A DNA stretch of 64,000 nt. Source: Pseudomonadota bacterium. Its GTDB lineage: Bacteria > Pseudomonadota > Alphaproteobacteria > Caulobacterales > Caulobacteraceae. This document shows, piece by piece, positions 27,822-36,402 of this stretch (position 1 is the first letter of the stretch; every line of letters starts with the position of its first letter). Both the position numbers and the translations under genes were made by a program. The stretch covers positions 1-64,000 of the forward strand of contig JAEYAO010000113.1 in NCBI GenBank assembly GCA_023456105.1. Reading direction: 5' to 3'. A model generated the notes under the pieces. It made no database searches. It was not told where the DNA came from and saw only the letters and a program-made list of their open reading frames with translations.

Positions 27822-29213
27822 ATGAAGACTCGATCCATCCTGCTGGCCTCGGCCCTGATGCTGTCGGCCTGCGGCAATCCGAACAGCTCCAAGGCGCAGG
27901 ACGGCGTGTTCGCCGAAAGCAATCGGGTGACGCCCGAAAGCGCCGGCGCGATGAAGTCGAGCTTTGCGCCCGTGGTGCGCACGGCGGCCCCTGCTGTGGT
28001 CAACATCTCGGCTCGCACCGTGCAGCGTGTTCAGGCCGATCCCTTCTTCCAGTTCTTCGGCGGCGGCATCCCTCAGGCCCGGGTCGCGGAATCCGTAGGC
28101 TCGGGCGTGATCGTCCGCGCCGACGGCATCGTGGTGACCAACAACCACGTCATCGAGGGCGCCCAGGCGATCAAGGTCGTGCTGAACGACCGGCGCGAGT
28201 TCCCCGCCACGGTGGTGCTGGCGGACGCGCGCTCCGACATTGCGGTGCTGCGGCTGGAGAACGTGGGTGAGCGGCTGGCGACCCTGCCGATCGACGACAG
28301 CGAGCAGCAGCAGGTGGGCGATCTGGTGCTGGCCATCGGCAATCCGTTCGGCGTGGGCCAGACAGTCACCAACGGCATCATCTCGGCCCTGAACCGCACC
28401 GAGACCGGCATTTCCGACTCCGGCTCGTTCATCCAGACGGACGCTGCGATCAACCCCGGCAACTCGGGCGGAGCGCTGGTCGACATGGACGGCGACCTGA
28501 TCGGCATCAACACGGCGATTTTCTCGCGCTCGGGCTCCTCAGCCGGCGTCGGCTTCGCCGTGCCGGCGGCGATGGTGAAGCGGGTCGTCGATTCGGCCGT
28601 CGGCGGCGCCGAGAGCGTGGTGCGGCCCTGGCTGGGCGTGAAGGGCGACACCGTCTCCGGCGACATCGCGCGCAGTCTGGGGCTGGAGCGGCCGCAGGGC
28701 GTGGTGGTGACCGAGCTCTACGCCAACGGCCCGGGTGCGCGCGCCGGCCTGCGCGAAGGCGACGTGATCACCGCCGTCGACGGGCAGGAGGTCAACGATC
28801 AGGGCGGCCTCAACTACCGGGTCGGCACCCGCAATCCCAACGACGAGGTGGAAGTCGGCATCCTTCGTGACGGCCGGCCGCAGACGCTGCGCGCGCGGGT
28901 GCAGGTCCTGCCGGGCGACGCCGACACCGACCGCGCCATGGTGGTGGAGCAGGGCGCCTTTTCCGGCGCGCAGGTTCTGGCGCTGAACCCGGCCCTCGCC
29001 GATCGGCTGGGCGGCGACCCGTTCGCGCGCGGCGTGATCGTGACGGGGGTCTCGGGCCGAGGCTATGCGGCGCGGGTCGGCATCCGTCGCGGCGACGTGA
29101 TCCAGACGATCAACGGACGCGCCGCCACCGCCGTCGGCGACCTGCAGCGGGCGCAGCCGGGATCCGAGATCGTGATCAATCGCGGCGGCCGTCTGCTGAC
29201 CGGCCGCATCTGA
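27822..29213 (+). CDS. DegP/DegQ-like trypsin-type serine protease, lipoprotein
   Basis: 463 residues from ATG 27822. Starts at 27795 or 27798 would only lengthen the leader, and the lipobox MLSAC with Cys17 fits the shorter form. The catalytic triad is visible: His109 (TNNHVIEG), Asp139 (ARSDIAVLRL) and Ser215 (NPGNSGGAL). Two PDZ domains follow: about 285-370 (PWLGVKGD, ARAGLREGDVITAVDG) and about 380-463 (GYAARVGIRRGDVIQTING). Periplasmic proteases of this kind degrade or refold damaged envelope proteins. Lipid anchoring is unusual compared with E. coli DegP but common enough in related bacteria. It appears to be transcribed separately from the valine genes. Confidence 0.92.
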   Translation: MKTRSILLASALMLSACGNPNSSKAQDGVFAESNRVTPESAGAMKSSFAPVVRTAAPAVVNISARTVQRVQADPFFQFFGGGIPQARVAESVGSGVIVRADGIVVTNNHVIEGAQAIKVVLNDRREFPATVVLADARSDIAVLRLENVGERLATLPIDDSEQQQVGDLVLAIGNPFGVGQTVTNGIISALNRTETGISDSGSFIQTDAAINPGNSGGALVDMDGDLIGINTAIFSRSGSSAGVGFAVPAAMVKRVVDSAVGGAESVVRPWLGVKGDTVSGDIARSLGLERPQGVVVTELYANGPGARAGLREGDVITAVDGQEVNDQGGLNYRVGTRNPNDEVEVGILRDGRPQTLRARVQVLPGDADTDRAMVVEQGAFSGAQVLALNPALADRLGGDPFARGVIVTGVSGRGYAARVGIRRGDVIQTINGRAATAVGDLQRAQPGSEIVINRGGRLLTGRI

Positions 29214-29252
29214 TCTTCTCAAGGTCGGGGCGGAGCGCCTACATCTGCCGGC

Positions 29253-30572
29253 ATGAGCGACCTGTTCGAAGCCTCCGGCGTCCATCCGCCCGACGCGCCG
29301 CTGGCGGATCGGCTGCGGCCGACCGCGCTGGATCAGGTGGTGGGGCAGGATCACCTGCTGGGCGAGGGCGGTCCGATCCGGCGGATGGTGGAGGCGGGAC
29401 GGCTCGGCTCCATGATCCTGTGGGGGCCGCCCGGCACCGGAAAGACCACCATCGCGCGCCTGTTGGCCAGGGCCGCCGGCTATGAATACCAGGCGATCAG
29501 CGCCGTCTTCTCAGGCGTCGCGGATCTGAAGAAGGCGTTCGAGCAGGCGCGGGGCCGCCGCGCGGCGGGCCAGTCCACCCTGTTGTTCGTGGACGAGATT
29601 CATCGCTTCAACCGCGCCCAGCAGGATGGTTTCCTGCCCTTTGTCGAGCAAGGAGTAGTGACGCTTGTCGGCGCAACGACCGAGAACCCCAGCTTCGAGC
29701 TGAACGGCGCCCTTCTGTCACGATCTCAGGTGTTCGTGCTCAAGCGCTTGAGTGATGACGCTTTGGAGCAACTGCTGGCGCGCGCCGAGGCGCACATGGA
29801 GCGGGTGCTGCCGCTGAGCGCCGAAGCGCGACAGGCGCTGCTGGCGCTGGCGGACGGCGACGGGCGCTACCTGCTCACGATGTCGGAGGTGCTGTTCGAC
29901 CTGCCGGCGGGCGAGACGCTGGACGTGCAAGGTTTGGCGGGGGTGCTGCAACGGCGCGCTCCCGCTTACGACAAATCCAGAGAAGAACACTACAACCTCA
30001 TATCTGCACTGCATAAATCGGTGAGAGGCAGCGACCCGGACGCGGCGCTCTATTGGCTGGCGCGGATGCTGAACGGGGGCGAGGATCCGCTGTATCTGGC
30101 GCGCCGCATCGTGCGAATGGCGGTGGAGGACATCGGCGAAGCCGACCCCCTGTCCATCCTGATCGCCAACGCCGCCAAGGACACATACGACTTCCTGGGC
30201 AGTCCCGAGGGCGAGCTGGCGCTGGCGCAGGCTGTGGTGCACCTCGCCACCGCGCCCAAGTCAGTAGGGGTCTATGAGGCCTACAAGGCGGCGCAGAAAG
30301 CGGCGCGTGAGACCGGCTCGCTGATGCCGCCCGCCCACATCCGCAATGCGCCCACCAAGCTGATGCGGTCGCTCGGCTACGGCAAGGGCTACCAGTACGA
30401 CCCCGACACGCCCGAAGGCTTCTCCGGCGCGAACTTCTTTCCCGACGAAATGGACCGGCGGGTCTTCTACAAACCGAAGGGCGAAGGGCACGAGGAGAAG
30501 GTCAAGGCGCGGCTTGAGCGCTGGGCGGAGATGCGCGCCCGCATGCAGGACGCGCCGGAGGGCGAGGCTTGA
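29253..30572 (+). CDS. rarA: Replication-associated recombination protein A (AAA+ ATPase)
   Basis: 439 residues from ATG 29253. Walker A is WGPPGTGKTT, Walker B LLFVDEIHRFN, sensor 1 GATTENPSFELNGALLSR, and the C-terminal tetramerisation region contains NLISALHKSVRGSDPDAAL and PPAHIRNAPTKLM, all RarA/MgsA hallmarks. It acts on DNA ends at stalled replication forks. A run of about 60 bases at 29969-30030 uses codons that are rare in this window (AGA twice, ATA, TCT, GCA, AAA) although the protein sequence there is highly conserved. It is followed by a pseudouridine synthase gene 31 bases on. Confidence 0.95.
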   Translation: MSDLFEASGVHPPDAPLADRLRPTALDQVVGQDHLLGEGGPIRRMVEAGRLGSMILWGPPGTGKTTIARLLARAAGYEYQAISAVFSGVADLKKAFEQARGRRAAGQSTLLFVDEIHRFNRAQQDGFLPFVEQGVVTLVGATTENPSFELNGALLSRSQVFVLKRLSDDALEQLLARAEAHMERVLPLSAEARQALLALADGDGRYLLTMSEVLFDLPAGETLDVQGLAGVLQRRAPAYDKSREEHYNLISALHKSVRGSDPDAALYWLARMLNGGEDPLYLARRIVRMAVEDIGEADPLSILIANAAKDTYDFLGSPEGELALAQAVVHLATAPKSVGVYEAYKAAQKAARETGSLMPPAHIRNAPTKLMRSLGYGKGYQYDPDTPEGFSGANFFPDEMDRRVFYKPKGEGHEEKVKARLERWAEMRARMQDAPEGEA

Positions 30573-30603
30573 CCGCTCGCGCGACCCCGGTTCAAGAGCC
30601 GCG

Positions 30604-31332
30604 ATGACCTTCACCCCGCCTGTCGCCCTTTCGGACGACGAGATCGCCGCCGTCCGGTCCTGGGTGATTCACGAGGACGCCCACCTCATCGCCTTCAACA
30701 AGCCGGCCGGTCTGAGCAGCCAGGGCGGGCGGATCAAGGCTCACACGCTGGACGATCTGCTGTGGGCCTTTGCGCGGTCCAACGGCAAGCGGCCCGATCT
30801 GGTGCACCGGCTGGACCGAGACACGTCGGGCGTGATCCTGGCGGCCAAGACCAAGCCTGCGGCGGGGTTCCTCGGCAAGGCGCTGCAGATGCGGCGGTTC
30901 AGAAAGACCTATCTGGCGCTGGTGGCGGCGGCGCCCGAGCCTCGCGGCGGCACAATCGACGCGCCGCTGGCCCGCCATGAGATCGGGCGCGAGAGCTACA
31001 TGCGCGTGGTCGCCTTTGATGCGCCGGGCGCACAGGGGTCACAGAGCCGCTATCGCACCCTGGCCGCGAGCGAAGACGGCGCCCTGGTCGAGCTTGAGCC
31101 GCTGACCGGGCGCATGCACCAGCTACGGGTCCACATGGCCCATATCGGCCGGCCGCTGATCGGCGATGTCCGCTATGGCGGCGCGCTGACGGTCGCGGGC
31201 CGGGCGGCGCCGCGTCTGATGCTGCATGCGGCCAGACTGTCGTTTCCGCATCCGGACGGCGGCGTGACGACCGTGGAGGCGCCGGCGCCCGCCGACTTCG
31301 CCGATCTGCGCCGCGCGATGGAGCTGGCTTAA
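30604..31332 (+). CDS. RluA-family pseudouridine synthase
   Basis: 242 residues from ATG 30604. The catalytic motif HRLDRDTSGV carries the active-site aspartate, and LTGRMHQLRVHMAHIGRPLIGD is the second family signature. There is no N-terminal S4 domain, as in RluA itself, so it may modify rRNA and tRNA or a single site; the exact uridine cannot be told. It is one of three pseudouridine synthase genes within 5 kb. An in-frame extension upstream would overlap rarA and has no family support. Confidence 0.9.
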   Translation: MTFTPPVALSDDEIAAVRSWVIHEDAHLIAFNKPAGLSSQGGRIKAHTLDDLLWAFARSNGKRPDLVHRLDRDTSGVILAAKTKPAAGFLGKALQMRRFRKTYLALVAAAPEPRGGTIDAPLARHEIGRESYMRVVAFDAPGAQGSQSRYRTLAASEDGALVELEPLTGRMHQLRVHMAHIGRPLIGDVRYGGALTVAGRAAPRLMLHAARLSFPHPDGGVTTVEAPAPADFADLRRAMELA

Positions 31333-31386
31333 GGAACCAAGCTGGACGCAGCGGCGCTATTCCGTCGAAGCTCAAGGAGTTACGTC

Positions 31387-31875
31387 GTGAAGCGCATCGC
31401 CGTCCTGACCCTCGCCGCCTCGGCCATGGCGCTGTCCGCCTGTGCATCGCTGGCGCCGTACGGGCCGCAGCGCGGGCCGAACGGACAGGGCTTCATCGAA
31501 CAGCGCATCGAATCCGACCGCTTCCGGGTGACCTACAACGGCGTGGGCGCGCCTGGACCCGTGGCGGACTACGCCTTGCTTCGAGCCGCGGAAGTGACCA
31601 CCGAGAACGGCTACGACTGGTTCGAGGTGACGCAGCGCTGGATCGACGGCCGGCCGGACGGCGCGGGCGGCGTGCGCCCCAGCGTGTCGGTCGGCGCGGG
31701 AACAGGGCGGTACGGCGGCTCGTCGTCTTCGGGCGTGGGTGTGGGACTCGGCCTGAACTTCAGCGGACCGTCGCCGACGTCCACCACGCTGGAGATCATC
31801 ACCGGGCGCGGCGCCCGCCCCGACCGGCCTCAGGTCTATGACGCCCGCTCGGTGCAGAGCAGCCTGAGACGCTGA
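31387..31875 (+). CDS. CC0125/CC1285-family lipoprotein, function unknown
   Basis: 162 residues from GTG 31387 with a strong AAGGAGTT site. The signal MKRIAVLTLAASAMALSAC gives lipidated Cys19. The conserved core is GFIEQRIESDRFRVTYNG followed by a hydrophobic/acidic helix (YALLRAAEVTTENGYDWFEV), typical of this Caulobacterales family. The C-terminal third is glycine/serine-rich (GRYGGSSSSGVGVGLGLNF), probably flexible. It is an envelope protein of unknown job, expressed on its own. Confidence 0.8.
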   Translation: MKRIAVLTLAASAMALSACASLAPYGPQRGPNGQGFIEQRIESDRFRVTYNGVGAPGPVADYALLRAAEVTTENGYDWFEVTQRWIDGRPDGAGGVRPSVSVGAGTGRYGGSSSSGVGVGLGLNFSGPSPTSTTLEIITGRGARPDRPQVYDARSVQSSLRR

Positions 31876-31975
31876 TCGCCTTTTGGGGCGAAGAGCGGGT
31901 CATGACGATCGGCGCGACCACGCCCTGAGGGTTGCGCTTCGCTTTCGTGCGTCGCCGGCTGTATAGCGGCGCATC

Positions 31976-32362
31976 ATGACACGATTTCTGCTTGTCGCCT
32001 TGGGCGGCGGTATGGGCGCGATGGCGCGCTACGGCCTGGGAGCGGCGGCCGGTCGGCTGGCGCCTCAGGCCGCCTGGCCCCTTGGGACCTTTGCGGTCAA
32101 TCTGATCGGCGGGCTGCTGATGGGGCTGCTCGCGGGCTGGCTTGCGCTCAAGGGAGGGGCGCAGGCGGAAGCGGTCCGGCTGTTCGCCGCCGTGGGCGTG
32201 CTCGGCGGCTTCACCACCTTTTCGGCGTTCTCTCTGGAGACGGCCCTGCTGATCGAAAGGCGCGAGTTGGCGCTCGCCGCCGGCTATGTCGTCGCTTCGG
32301 TGATGCTGTCGATCGGCGCCCTGTTCGTCGGCCTGTTCATCGCGCGGCGGGTGTTCGCATGA
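31976..32362 (+). CDS. crcB: Fluoride channel CrcB/FluC
   Basis: 128 residues with four membrane helices and the family strings GGGMGAMARY, TFAVNLIGGLLMGLL and GGFTTFSAFSLE, where the TTFS turn lines the fluoride path and binds the central sodium ion. The protein works as an antiparallel dimer exporting fluoride. No crcB (fluoride) riboswitch was recognised in the 100 bases upstream. Its stop overlaps the start of the following pseudouridine synthase gene (ATGA). Confidence 0.93.
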   Translation: MTRFLLVALGGGMGAMARYGLGAAAGRLAPQAAWPLGTFAVNLIGGLLMGLLAGWLALKGGAQAEAVRLFAAVGVLGGFTTFSAFSLETALLIERRELALAAGYVVASVMLSIGALFVGLFIARRVFA

Positions 32363-33354
32363 GCCGTGAGGTCCAGACTCTCTACGTGGCCGAGGCCGAG
32401 GACGGCATCCGGCTGGACCGCTGGTTCCGCAGGCGCTGGCCGCATCTGTCCAACATCCAGGTTCAGAAGATGGCGCGGTCCGGCCAAATCAGGGTGGACG
32501 GCGCGCGCATCAAGCCGGAAGGCCGGCTGACCGCCGGGGCCGCCGTGCGCGTGCCGCCGCTGCCGGAGGTGGTCGAGCGCCAGCCGGGCGATCCGCACCT
32601 GCTGAGCCAGCGCGACATCGACTACGCGCGTTCACTGGTCATCTATGAGGATGATTTGGTGATCGCCCTGAACAAGCCCCACGGCCTGGCGGTGCAGGGC
32701 GGGGCCAAGACGACCAGGCACGTCGACCGGCTGCTGTCCGCCTGGGGCGAGGGGATGGAGCGGCCGCGCCTGGTGCACCGGCTGGACCGCGATACCTCGG
32801 GCGTGCTGCTGCTCGGCAAGGGACCGGAGGCCGCCAAGCGGCTGGCGGGCGCCTTCGCCCGGCGGCAGGCCAAGAAGACCTACTGGGCCGTGGTGATCGG
32901 CAACCCGAAGCCGCCCGCCGGCCAGATCAACCTGCCGCTGAAGAAATCCGGCATCAACGACTTCGAAATGATGCGGCCAGCCGAGCCCAAGGACCCGGGC
33001 GCCGAGCCGGCCGAGACCGCCTTCGTCACCGTCTCCCGCGCCGCGCACCGCGCCGCCTGGATGGCGCTGAGGCCCTTCACCGGCCGGACGCACCAGTTGC
33101 GGGCGCACATGCTGGCCATGGGCCATCCGATCCTGGGCGATCCCAAGTACAAGACCGAAGCCTCCGTCGAACTGAGCGGCTCACTACGGCTGCAGCTTCA
33201 CGCCCGCAGGATCGAGCTGGATCACCCCGCGGGCGGAACGCTGGTTGTAGAGGCGCCGCTCGGTCCCGAAATGAAGGCGGGCTTTGCGCACTTCGGCTTT
33301 TCCGAGGACGAGGCGGAGGCGGACCCGTTTGAAGGCGTGCGGAGGCAAAGATGA
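32359..33354 (+). CDS. 23S rRNA pseudouridine synthase, RluC/D family
   Basis: 331 residues, ATG overlapping the crcB stop. An N-terminal S4 RNA-binding domain (about 18-75, RLDRWFRRRWPHLSNIQVQKM in shortened form RLDRWFRRRWPHL) precedes the catalytic domain with HRLDRDTSGVLLLGK and FTGRTHQLRAHMLAMGHPILGD. S4 plus RluA-type catalysis is the layout of RluC and RluD; RluC (positions 955, 2504, 2580) is the more likely, but this is inference. Its stop overlaps the Atp12-type gene. Confidence 0.92.
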   Translation: MSREVQTLYVAEAEDGIRLDRWFRRRWPHLSNIQVQKMARSGQIRVDGARIKPEGRLTAGAAVRVPPLPEVVERQPGDPHLLSQRDIDYARSLVIYEDDLVIALNKPHGLAVQGGAKTTRHVDRLLSAWGEGMERPRLVHRLDRDTSGVLLLGKGPEAAKRLAGAFARRQAKKTYWAVVIGNPKPPAGQINLPLKKSGINDFEMMRPAEPKDPGAEPAETAFVTVSRAAHRAAWMALRPFTGRTHQLRAHMLAMGHPILGDPKYKTEASVELSGSLRLQLHARRIELDHPAGGTLVVEAPLGPEMKAGFAHFGFSEDEAEADPFEGVRRQR

Positions 33355-34106
33355 GCCACATCCCCAATCTTGACCCCATCCTCGCGGCCAAGAAGGGTTT
33401 CAGCGAGGTCGAAGAGCGCATCCGGCGCTTCTGGACCACGGCCGACGCGGGGCCGGTCGATGGTGGATGGGCGGTGCGACTGGACGGCCGCACGCCCAAG
33501 ACCCCGGCCAAGAAGCCGATGATCCTGCCGGCCGAGGCCGCCGCGCGGCTGGTCGCCGACGAATGGGCGGCCCAGGGCGAGTTCATGGAACCGGCGACCA
33601 TGCCGGCGACGCGGCTGGCTTCTACGGCCATCGACCGGATCGGGCAGGCGCGCGAGGCGGTGGCGGACGAGATCGCCGCCTACGCCGGTTCGGACGCCAT
33701 TTGCTACCTGGGCGAAGGCGCGCTGGAGCGGCGCCAGACCGCCGCTTGGACGCCCTGGCGCGACTGGGCCGAACGCGAGCTGGGCGTCCGGCTGGTCGCC
33801 GCCTCCGGCATCGTCCATGTGGCCCAGTCGCCCGAGGCCGTCGCGCGGGTCAGGGCGCTGGCCCTGGCGCTGGACGACTTCGCCCTGACCGGTCTCGCGA
33901 CGGCGACGCCGCTGCTGGGTTCGGCCGTGCTCGCGCTGGCGCTGCAGCGCGGCGCCCTGGCGGCGGAGATGGCGTTCGAGCTGTCACGGCTGGAAGAAGC
34001 GTTTCAGGAAGGCCAATGGGGTGTGGACGCAGAGGCGGCGGAGCGCACGGGTCGGATTCGCGCCGAGGCGATCCTGCTGCAGAGGTGGTTCGAGGCGCTG
34101 AGCTAA
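33351..34106 (+). CDS. ATP12-family F1-ATPase assembly chaperone homologue
   Basis: 251 residues starting with ATG overlapping the rluC-like stop. Sequence features match the alphaproteobacterial Atp12 family: RIRRFWTTADAG, VRLDGRTPKTPAKKPMILPA, ADEWAAQGE, and the conserved MPATRLASTAIDR. In mitochondria Atp12 binds the F1 alpha subunit during assembly. Its bacterial homologues are restricted mainly to alphaproteobacteria, which supports the taxonomic placement. No membrane segment. Confidence 0.9.
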   Translation: MSHIPNLDPILAAKKGFSEVEERIRRFWTTADAGPVDGGWAVRLDGRTPKTPAKKPMILPAEAAARLVADEWAAQGEFMEPATMPATRLASTAIDRIGQAREAVADEIAAYAGSDAICYLGEGALERRQTAAWTPWRDWAERELGVRLVAASGIVHVAQSPEAVARVRALALALDDFALTGLATATPLLGSAVLALALQRGALAAEMAFELSRLEEAFQEGQWGVDAEAAERTGRIRAEAILLQRWFEALS

Positions 34107-34148
34107 ACTTTCCAAGCAGGAAAAGCACGACTTGACGAGATGGAAAGT
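34107..34148 (+). promoter_or_regulatory. Promoter with repeated TTTCC/GGAAA half-sites
   Basis: TTTCC-N5-GGAAA at 34109-34123 is an exact inverted repeat, and GGAAAGT at 34142-34148 pairs with ACTTTCC at 34107-34113. A -35-like TTGACG (34132-34137) lies between them. The arrangement suggests a regulator binding across the promoter of the gene pair starting at 34190, plausibly the winged-helix protein itself. Confidence 0.45.
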
Positions 34149-34189
34149 ATCGGCCATCGCTTCTCTGCAAAGATGGTGAGGAGACGATC

Positions 34190-34639
34190 ATGTCGGACGA
34201 GCGGAACATCCATGATCAGGCGTTGGCGGACATTCGTCGCTCGCAGGACGCCGTCCGGCGGCGAATGACGCGGGGCTCCTGGCGCTACGATCTCAGCTAC
34301 TCGGCCATAGCGGCGGTGATGGTGGCGGGTCAGGCCCTGCCGATACCGTTCAATGTGCTGGCGTCCGGCGGTGGGGCGGTTTGCCTGGCGCTGCTGTGGA
34401 AGCGCTGGTCCGAAAAGAACGGAGTCAGCGTCACCGGCCTGTCGCCCAAGCGCGCACGCTGGGCCGCCATTCTGGTCGGCCTGCTGCTGGCGGCGATGAT
34501 GATCGGGGCGCTTTATCTCGGCCGCACGGATCAGGCGCCCTGGGCGCTGGCGCTCGGCGCGGCGGCCTTTGTGGCGGCCCTGGCGCTGTCGCGTCTGTGG
34601 ATGCGGCTCTACCTCGCGGAAGGGGAGGCGCGGTCTTGA
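34190..34639 (+). CDS. Four-helix membrane protein paired with a winged-helix regulator
   Basis: 149 residues from ATG 34190 with GAGGAGA upstream. A charged N-terminus (HDQALADIRRSQDAVRRRMTRGS) is followed by about four hydrophobic segments and a basic loop (KRWSEKNG, SPKRARW). Function unknown. Its TGA overlaps the TTG start of the winged-helix gene. Membrane-protein plus small winged-helix pairs of this form are widespread, the regulator usually controlling its own operon. Confidence 0.8.
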   Translation: MSDERNIHDQALADIRRSQDAVRRRMTRGSWRYDLSYSAIAAVMVAGQALPIPFNVLASGGGAVCLALLWKRWSEKNGVSVTGLSPKRARWAAILVGLLLAAMMIGALYLGRTDQAPWALALGAAAFVAALALSRLWMRLYLAEGEARS

Positions 34640-34944
34640 GCGCGCCGGTCTTCGACGGCGTGATCCACGCGCCGGGGCGGCTGCAGATCTGCGCCATGCT
34701 GTCCGCCGCCGACGAGGTGGAGTTCGGCGTGGTCCGTGACGGCATCGGCGTGTCGGACTCCGTCCTGTCCAAGCACGTCAAGCAGTTGGAGGAGGCGGGT
34801 TACGTCAAGGTGCGCAAGGCGGCCTTCGCCGGGCGACAACGCACCTGGCTCGGCCTGACGGCGAACGGAAGAGCGGCCTTCGCCGGCCACGTCGCGGAAC
34901 TGACCCGGCTGGCGGGCCTCGCGGGCGTGTCGGTCAGCGCCTGA
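34636..34944 (+). CDS. Small winged-helix transcriptional regulator (MarR-like)
   Basis: 102 residues. The start is TTG 34636, overlapping the upstream stop (TTGA); it gives the usual family N-terminus VFDGVIHAPGRLQICAML. The HTH is EVEFGVVRDGIGVSDSVLSKHVKQL followed by the wing GYVKVRKAAFAGRQRTWLGLT; the recognition helix is within VSDSVLSKHVKQLEEAGYV. It is one domain only, with a short C-terminal helix for dimerisation. Its 3' end overlaps the convergent pseudouridine synthase gene by 11 bases. Confidence 0.85.
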   Translation: MSAPVFDGVIHAPGRLQICAMLSAADEVEFGVVRDGIGVSDSVLSKHVKQLEEAGYVKVRKAAFAGRQRTWLGLTANGRAAFAGHVAELTRLAGLAGVSVSA

Positions 34945-35692
34945 CCAGCGATTCGCGCTCGCTTGGCGTAAGATGGCGCCAGCGACCTTCACGCAGATCG
35001 TCCAGCTTCAGCGGCCCGATACGGATACGCTGAAGATCGATCACCTCCAGCCCGACCAGTTCGCACATGCGGCGGATCTGGCGATTGCGTCCCTCCGTCA
35101 AGATGAAGCGGAGCCGTTGCGGTTCGATCTGGGTGACGCGGGCGGGCTTCAGCCGGCGGCCGTCCAGTTCGAGCCCGTGCCGCAGCCGCGACAGGGCGGC
35201 CTCGGTCACGCGGCCGTCGACGCGGACGAGATACTCCTTGTCCAGCTCGGACTGCGGACCGATCACCGCCTTGGCCACCACCCCGTCCGACGACAGCAGC
35301 AAGAGGCCGCGAGAGTCCTCGTCCAGTCGACCAATCGGCGGCAGGGACGCGTCTCGGGCGGGCGTTTGTCCCTCTCCGACAAGGTTGGCGGCGGTCAGAA
35401 GGCGCACGGCCGGAACCTTGCCCGGCTCCGGCTGACCCGAGACATAGCCGACCGGCTTGTTCATCACGATGGTCACGCCGGCCGCCAGGGTCGCCTGGGC
35501 GCGCTGGTCGAGAGTCAGCGTCTGGCCAGGCTCGATCTTGCGGCCGGGATCGCGCACCGTCTCGCCGTCGATCGACACAAGGCCGTCGGCGATCAGCCCT
35601 TCGGCTTCCCGGCGAGAACAGACGCCGGTCTGGCCCAGCCACTTGTTGAGGCGCATCGGCTCGGCGCCGTCGAAGGTGCGGACAAAGCTCAT
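34934..35692 (-). CDS. RsuA/RluB/RluF-family pseudouridine synthase
   Basis: 252 residues from ATG 35692. An N-terminal S4 domain (RLNKWLGQTGVCSRREAEGLI) precedes the catalytic domain with GRLDEDSRGLLLLSSDG, whose Asp is catalytic, and LTEGRNRQIRRMCELVG, the subgroup signature. The wording VMNKPVGYVSGQ and LDEDSRGLLLL is closest to RluF-like enzymes (23S rRNA U2604), although RsuA or RluE alternatives remain. Its start overlaps the stop of the DUF938 gene by one base, so both are likely in one minus-strand transcript. Confidence 0.88.
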   Translation of the reverse strand: MSFVRTFDGAEPMRLNKWLGQTGVCSRREAEGLIADGLVSIDGETVRDPGRKIEPGQTLTLDQRAQATLAAGVTIVMNKPVGYVSGQPEPGKVPAVRLLTAANLVGEGQTPARDASLPPIGRLDEDSRGLLLLSSDGVVAKAVIGPQSELDKEYLVRVDGRVTEAALSRLRHGLELDGRRLKPARVTQIEPQRLRFILTEGRNRQIRRMCELVGLEVIDLQRIRIGPLKLDDLREGRWRHLTPSERESLVRR

Positions 35693-36327
35693 CAGGCGCG
35701 CCTGAAAAGGAGCACGAGGTTGTTGGCGGGCATGGCGATGCGCAGGGTGAAGGCGAGGCCATGCTCGCGAGCCGTCGCGATCACGGCGTCCCGATCCCGC
35801 AGACCCCAGGCGGGATCGCGCGCCCTCAGGCTTGCGTCGAACGCGGCGTTCGAGGGGGCGAGCGGCTGGTCACCCTCCAGAAAGGGCCCATACAGGACCA
35901 ACAGCCCCCCGGGGCGGGGCAGGACGCCCCCAGCCAGTCTCATCAGACCGTCGGTCGCTTCGACCGGGCTGATGTGGATCATGTTGGCGCAGAAGACCGC
36001 ATCGAAAGCGGCGTCGGGCCAGGCGTCAGGCTGCAGGCAGTCGAGCGCCAGCGCCGCCGCGAGGTTGGGGGCGCCGCTGGCGGCTCTCCAGCGATCGATG
36101 CTGTCGCGGGCCTCGACGCTGACGTCGCTGGGGGTCCACAGGAGGCCAGGCAGGGCCGAGGCGAACCTCGCGGCATGCTCGCCGGACCCGGAAGCGATCT
36201 CCAGAACCCGTCCGTGGGCCGAAAGGTGCGCCTTCAGCACGCGCAGGATCGGCTCGGCGTTGCGGCGCGCGGCGGGCGAGGAGACGGCGCCGTCAGGCGT
36301 TCGGGACAGGATTTCGAGGCTTTGCAC
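35692..36327 (-). CDS. DUF938 SAM-dependent methyltransferase
   Basis: 211 residues with a GTG start at 36327. The DUF938 signature AARRNAEPILRVL is followed by motif I VLEIASGSGEHAARFA and the strand FDAVFCANMIHISP, then the late motif GGLLVLYGPF. Members are class I methyltransferases with unknown substrates. It is coupled to the downstream pseudouridine synthase gene, which may hint at RNA-related work, but this is weak. The region 36328-36402 divides it from the divergent oxidoreductase gene. Confidence 0.88.
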   Translation of the reverse strand: MQSLEILSRTPDGAVSSPAARRNAEPILRVLKAHLSAHGRVLEIASGSGEHAARFASALPGLLWTPSDVSVEARDSIDRWRAASGAPNLAAALALDCLQPDAWPDAAFDAVFCANMIHISPVEATDGLMRLAGGVLPRPGGLLVLYGPFLEGDQPLAPSNAAFDASLRARDPAWGLRDRDAVIATAREHGLAFTLRIAMPANNLVLLFRRA

Positions 36328-36402
36328 GCTCTTGTCTTAGCGGTCTCCGCCGAGTGTGGGGAAGGGCTTGCCACGCGGCGCGGCAGGGTGGATGGACCCG
36401 GC

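Noticed and set aside
31876..31975. Fluoride riboswitch ahead of crcB
   Set aside because: The conserved crcB-motif elements could not be located in this gap.
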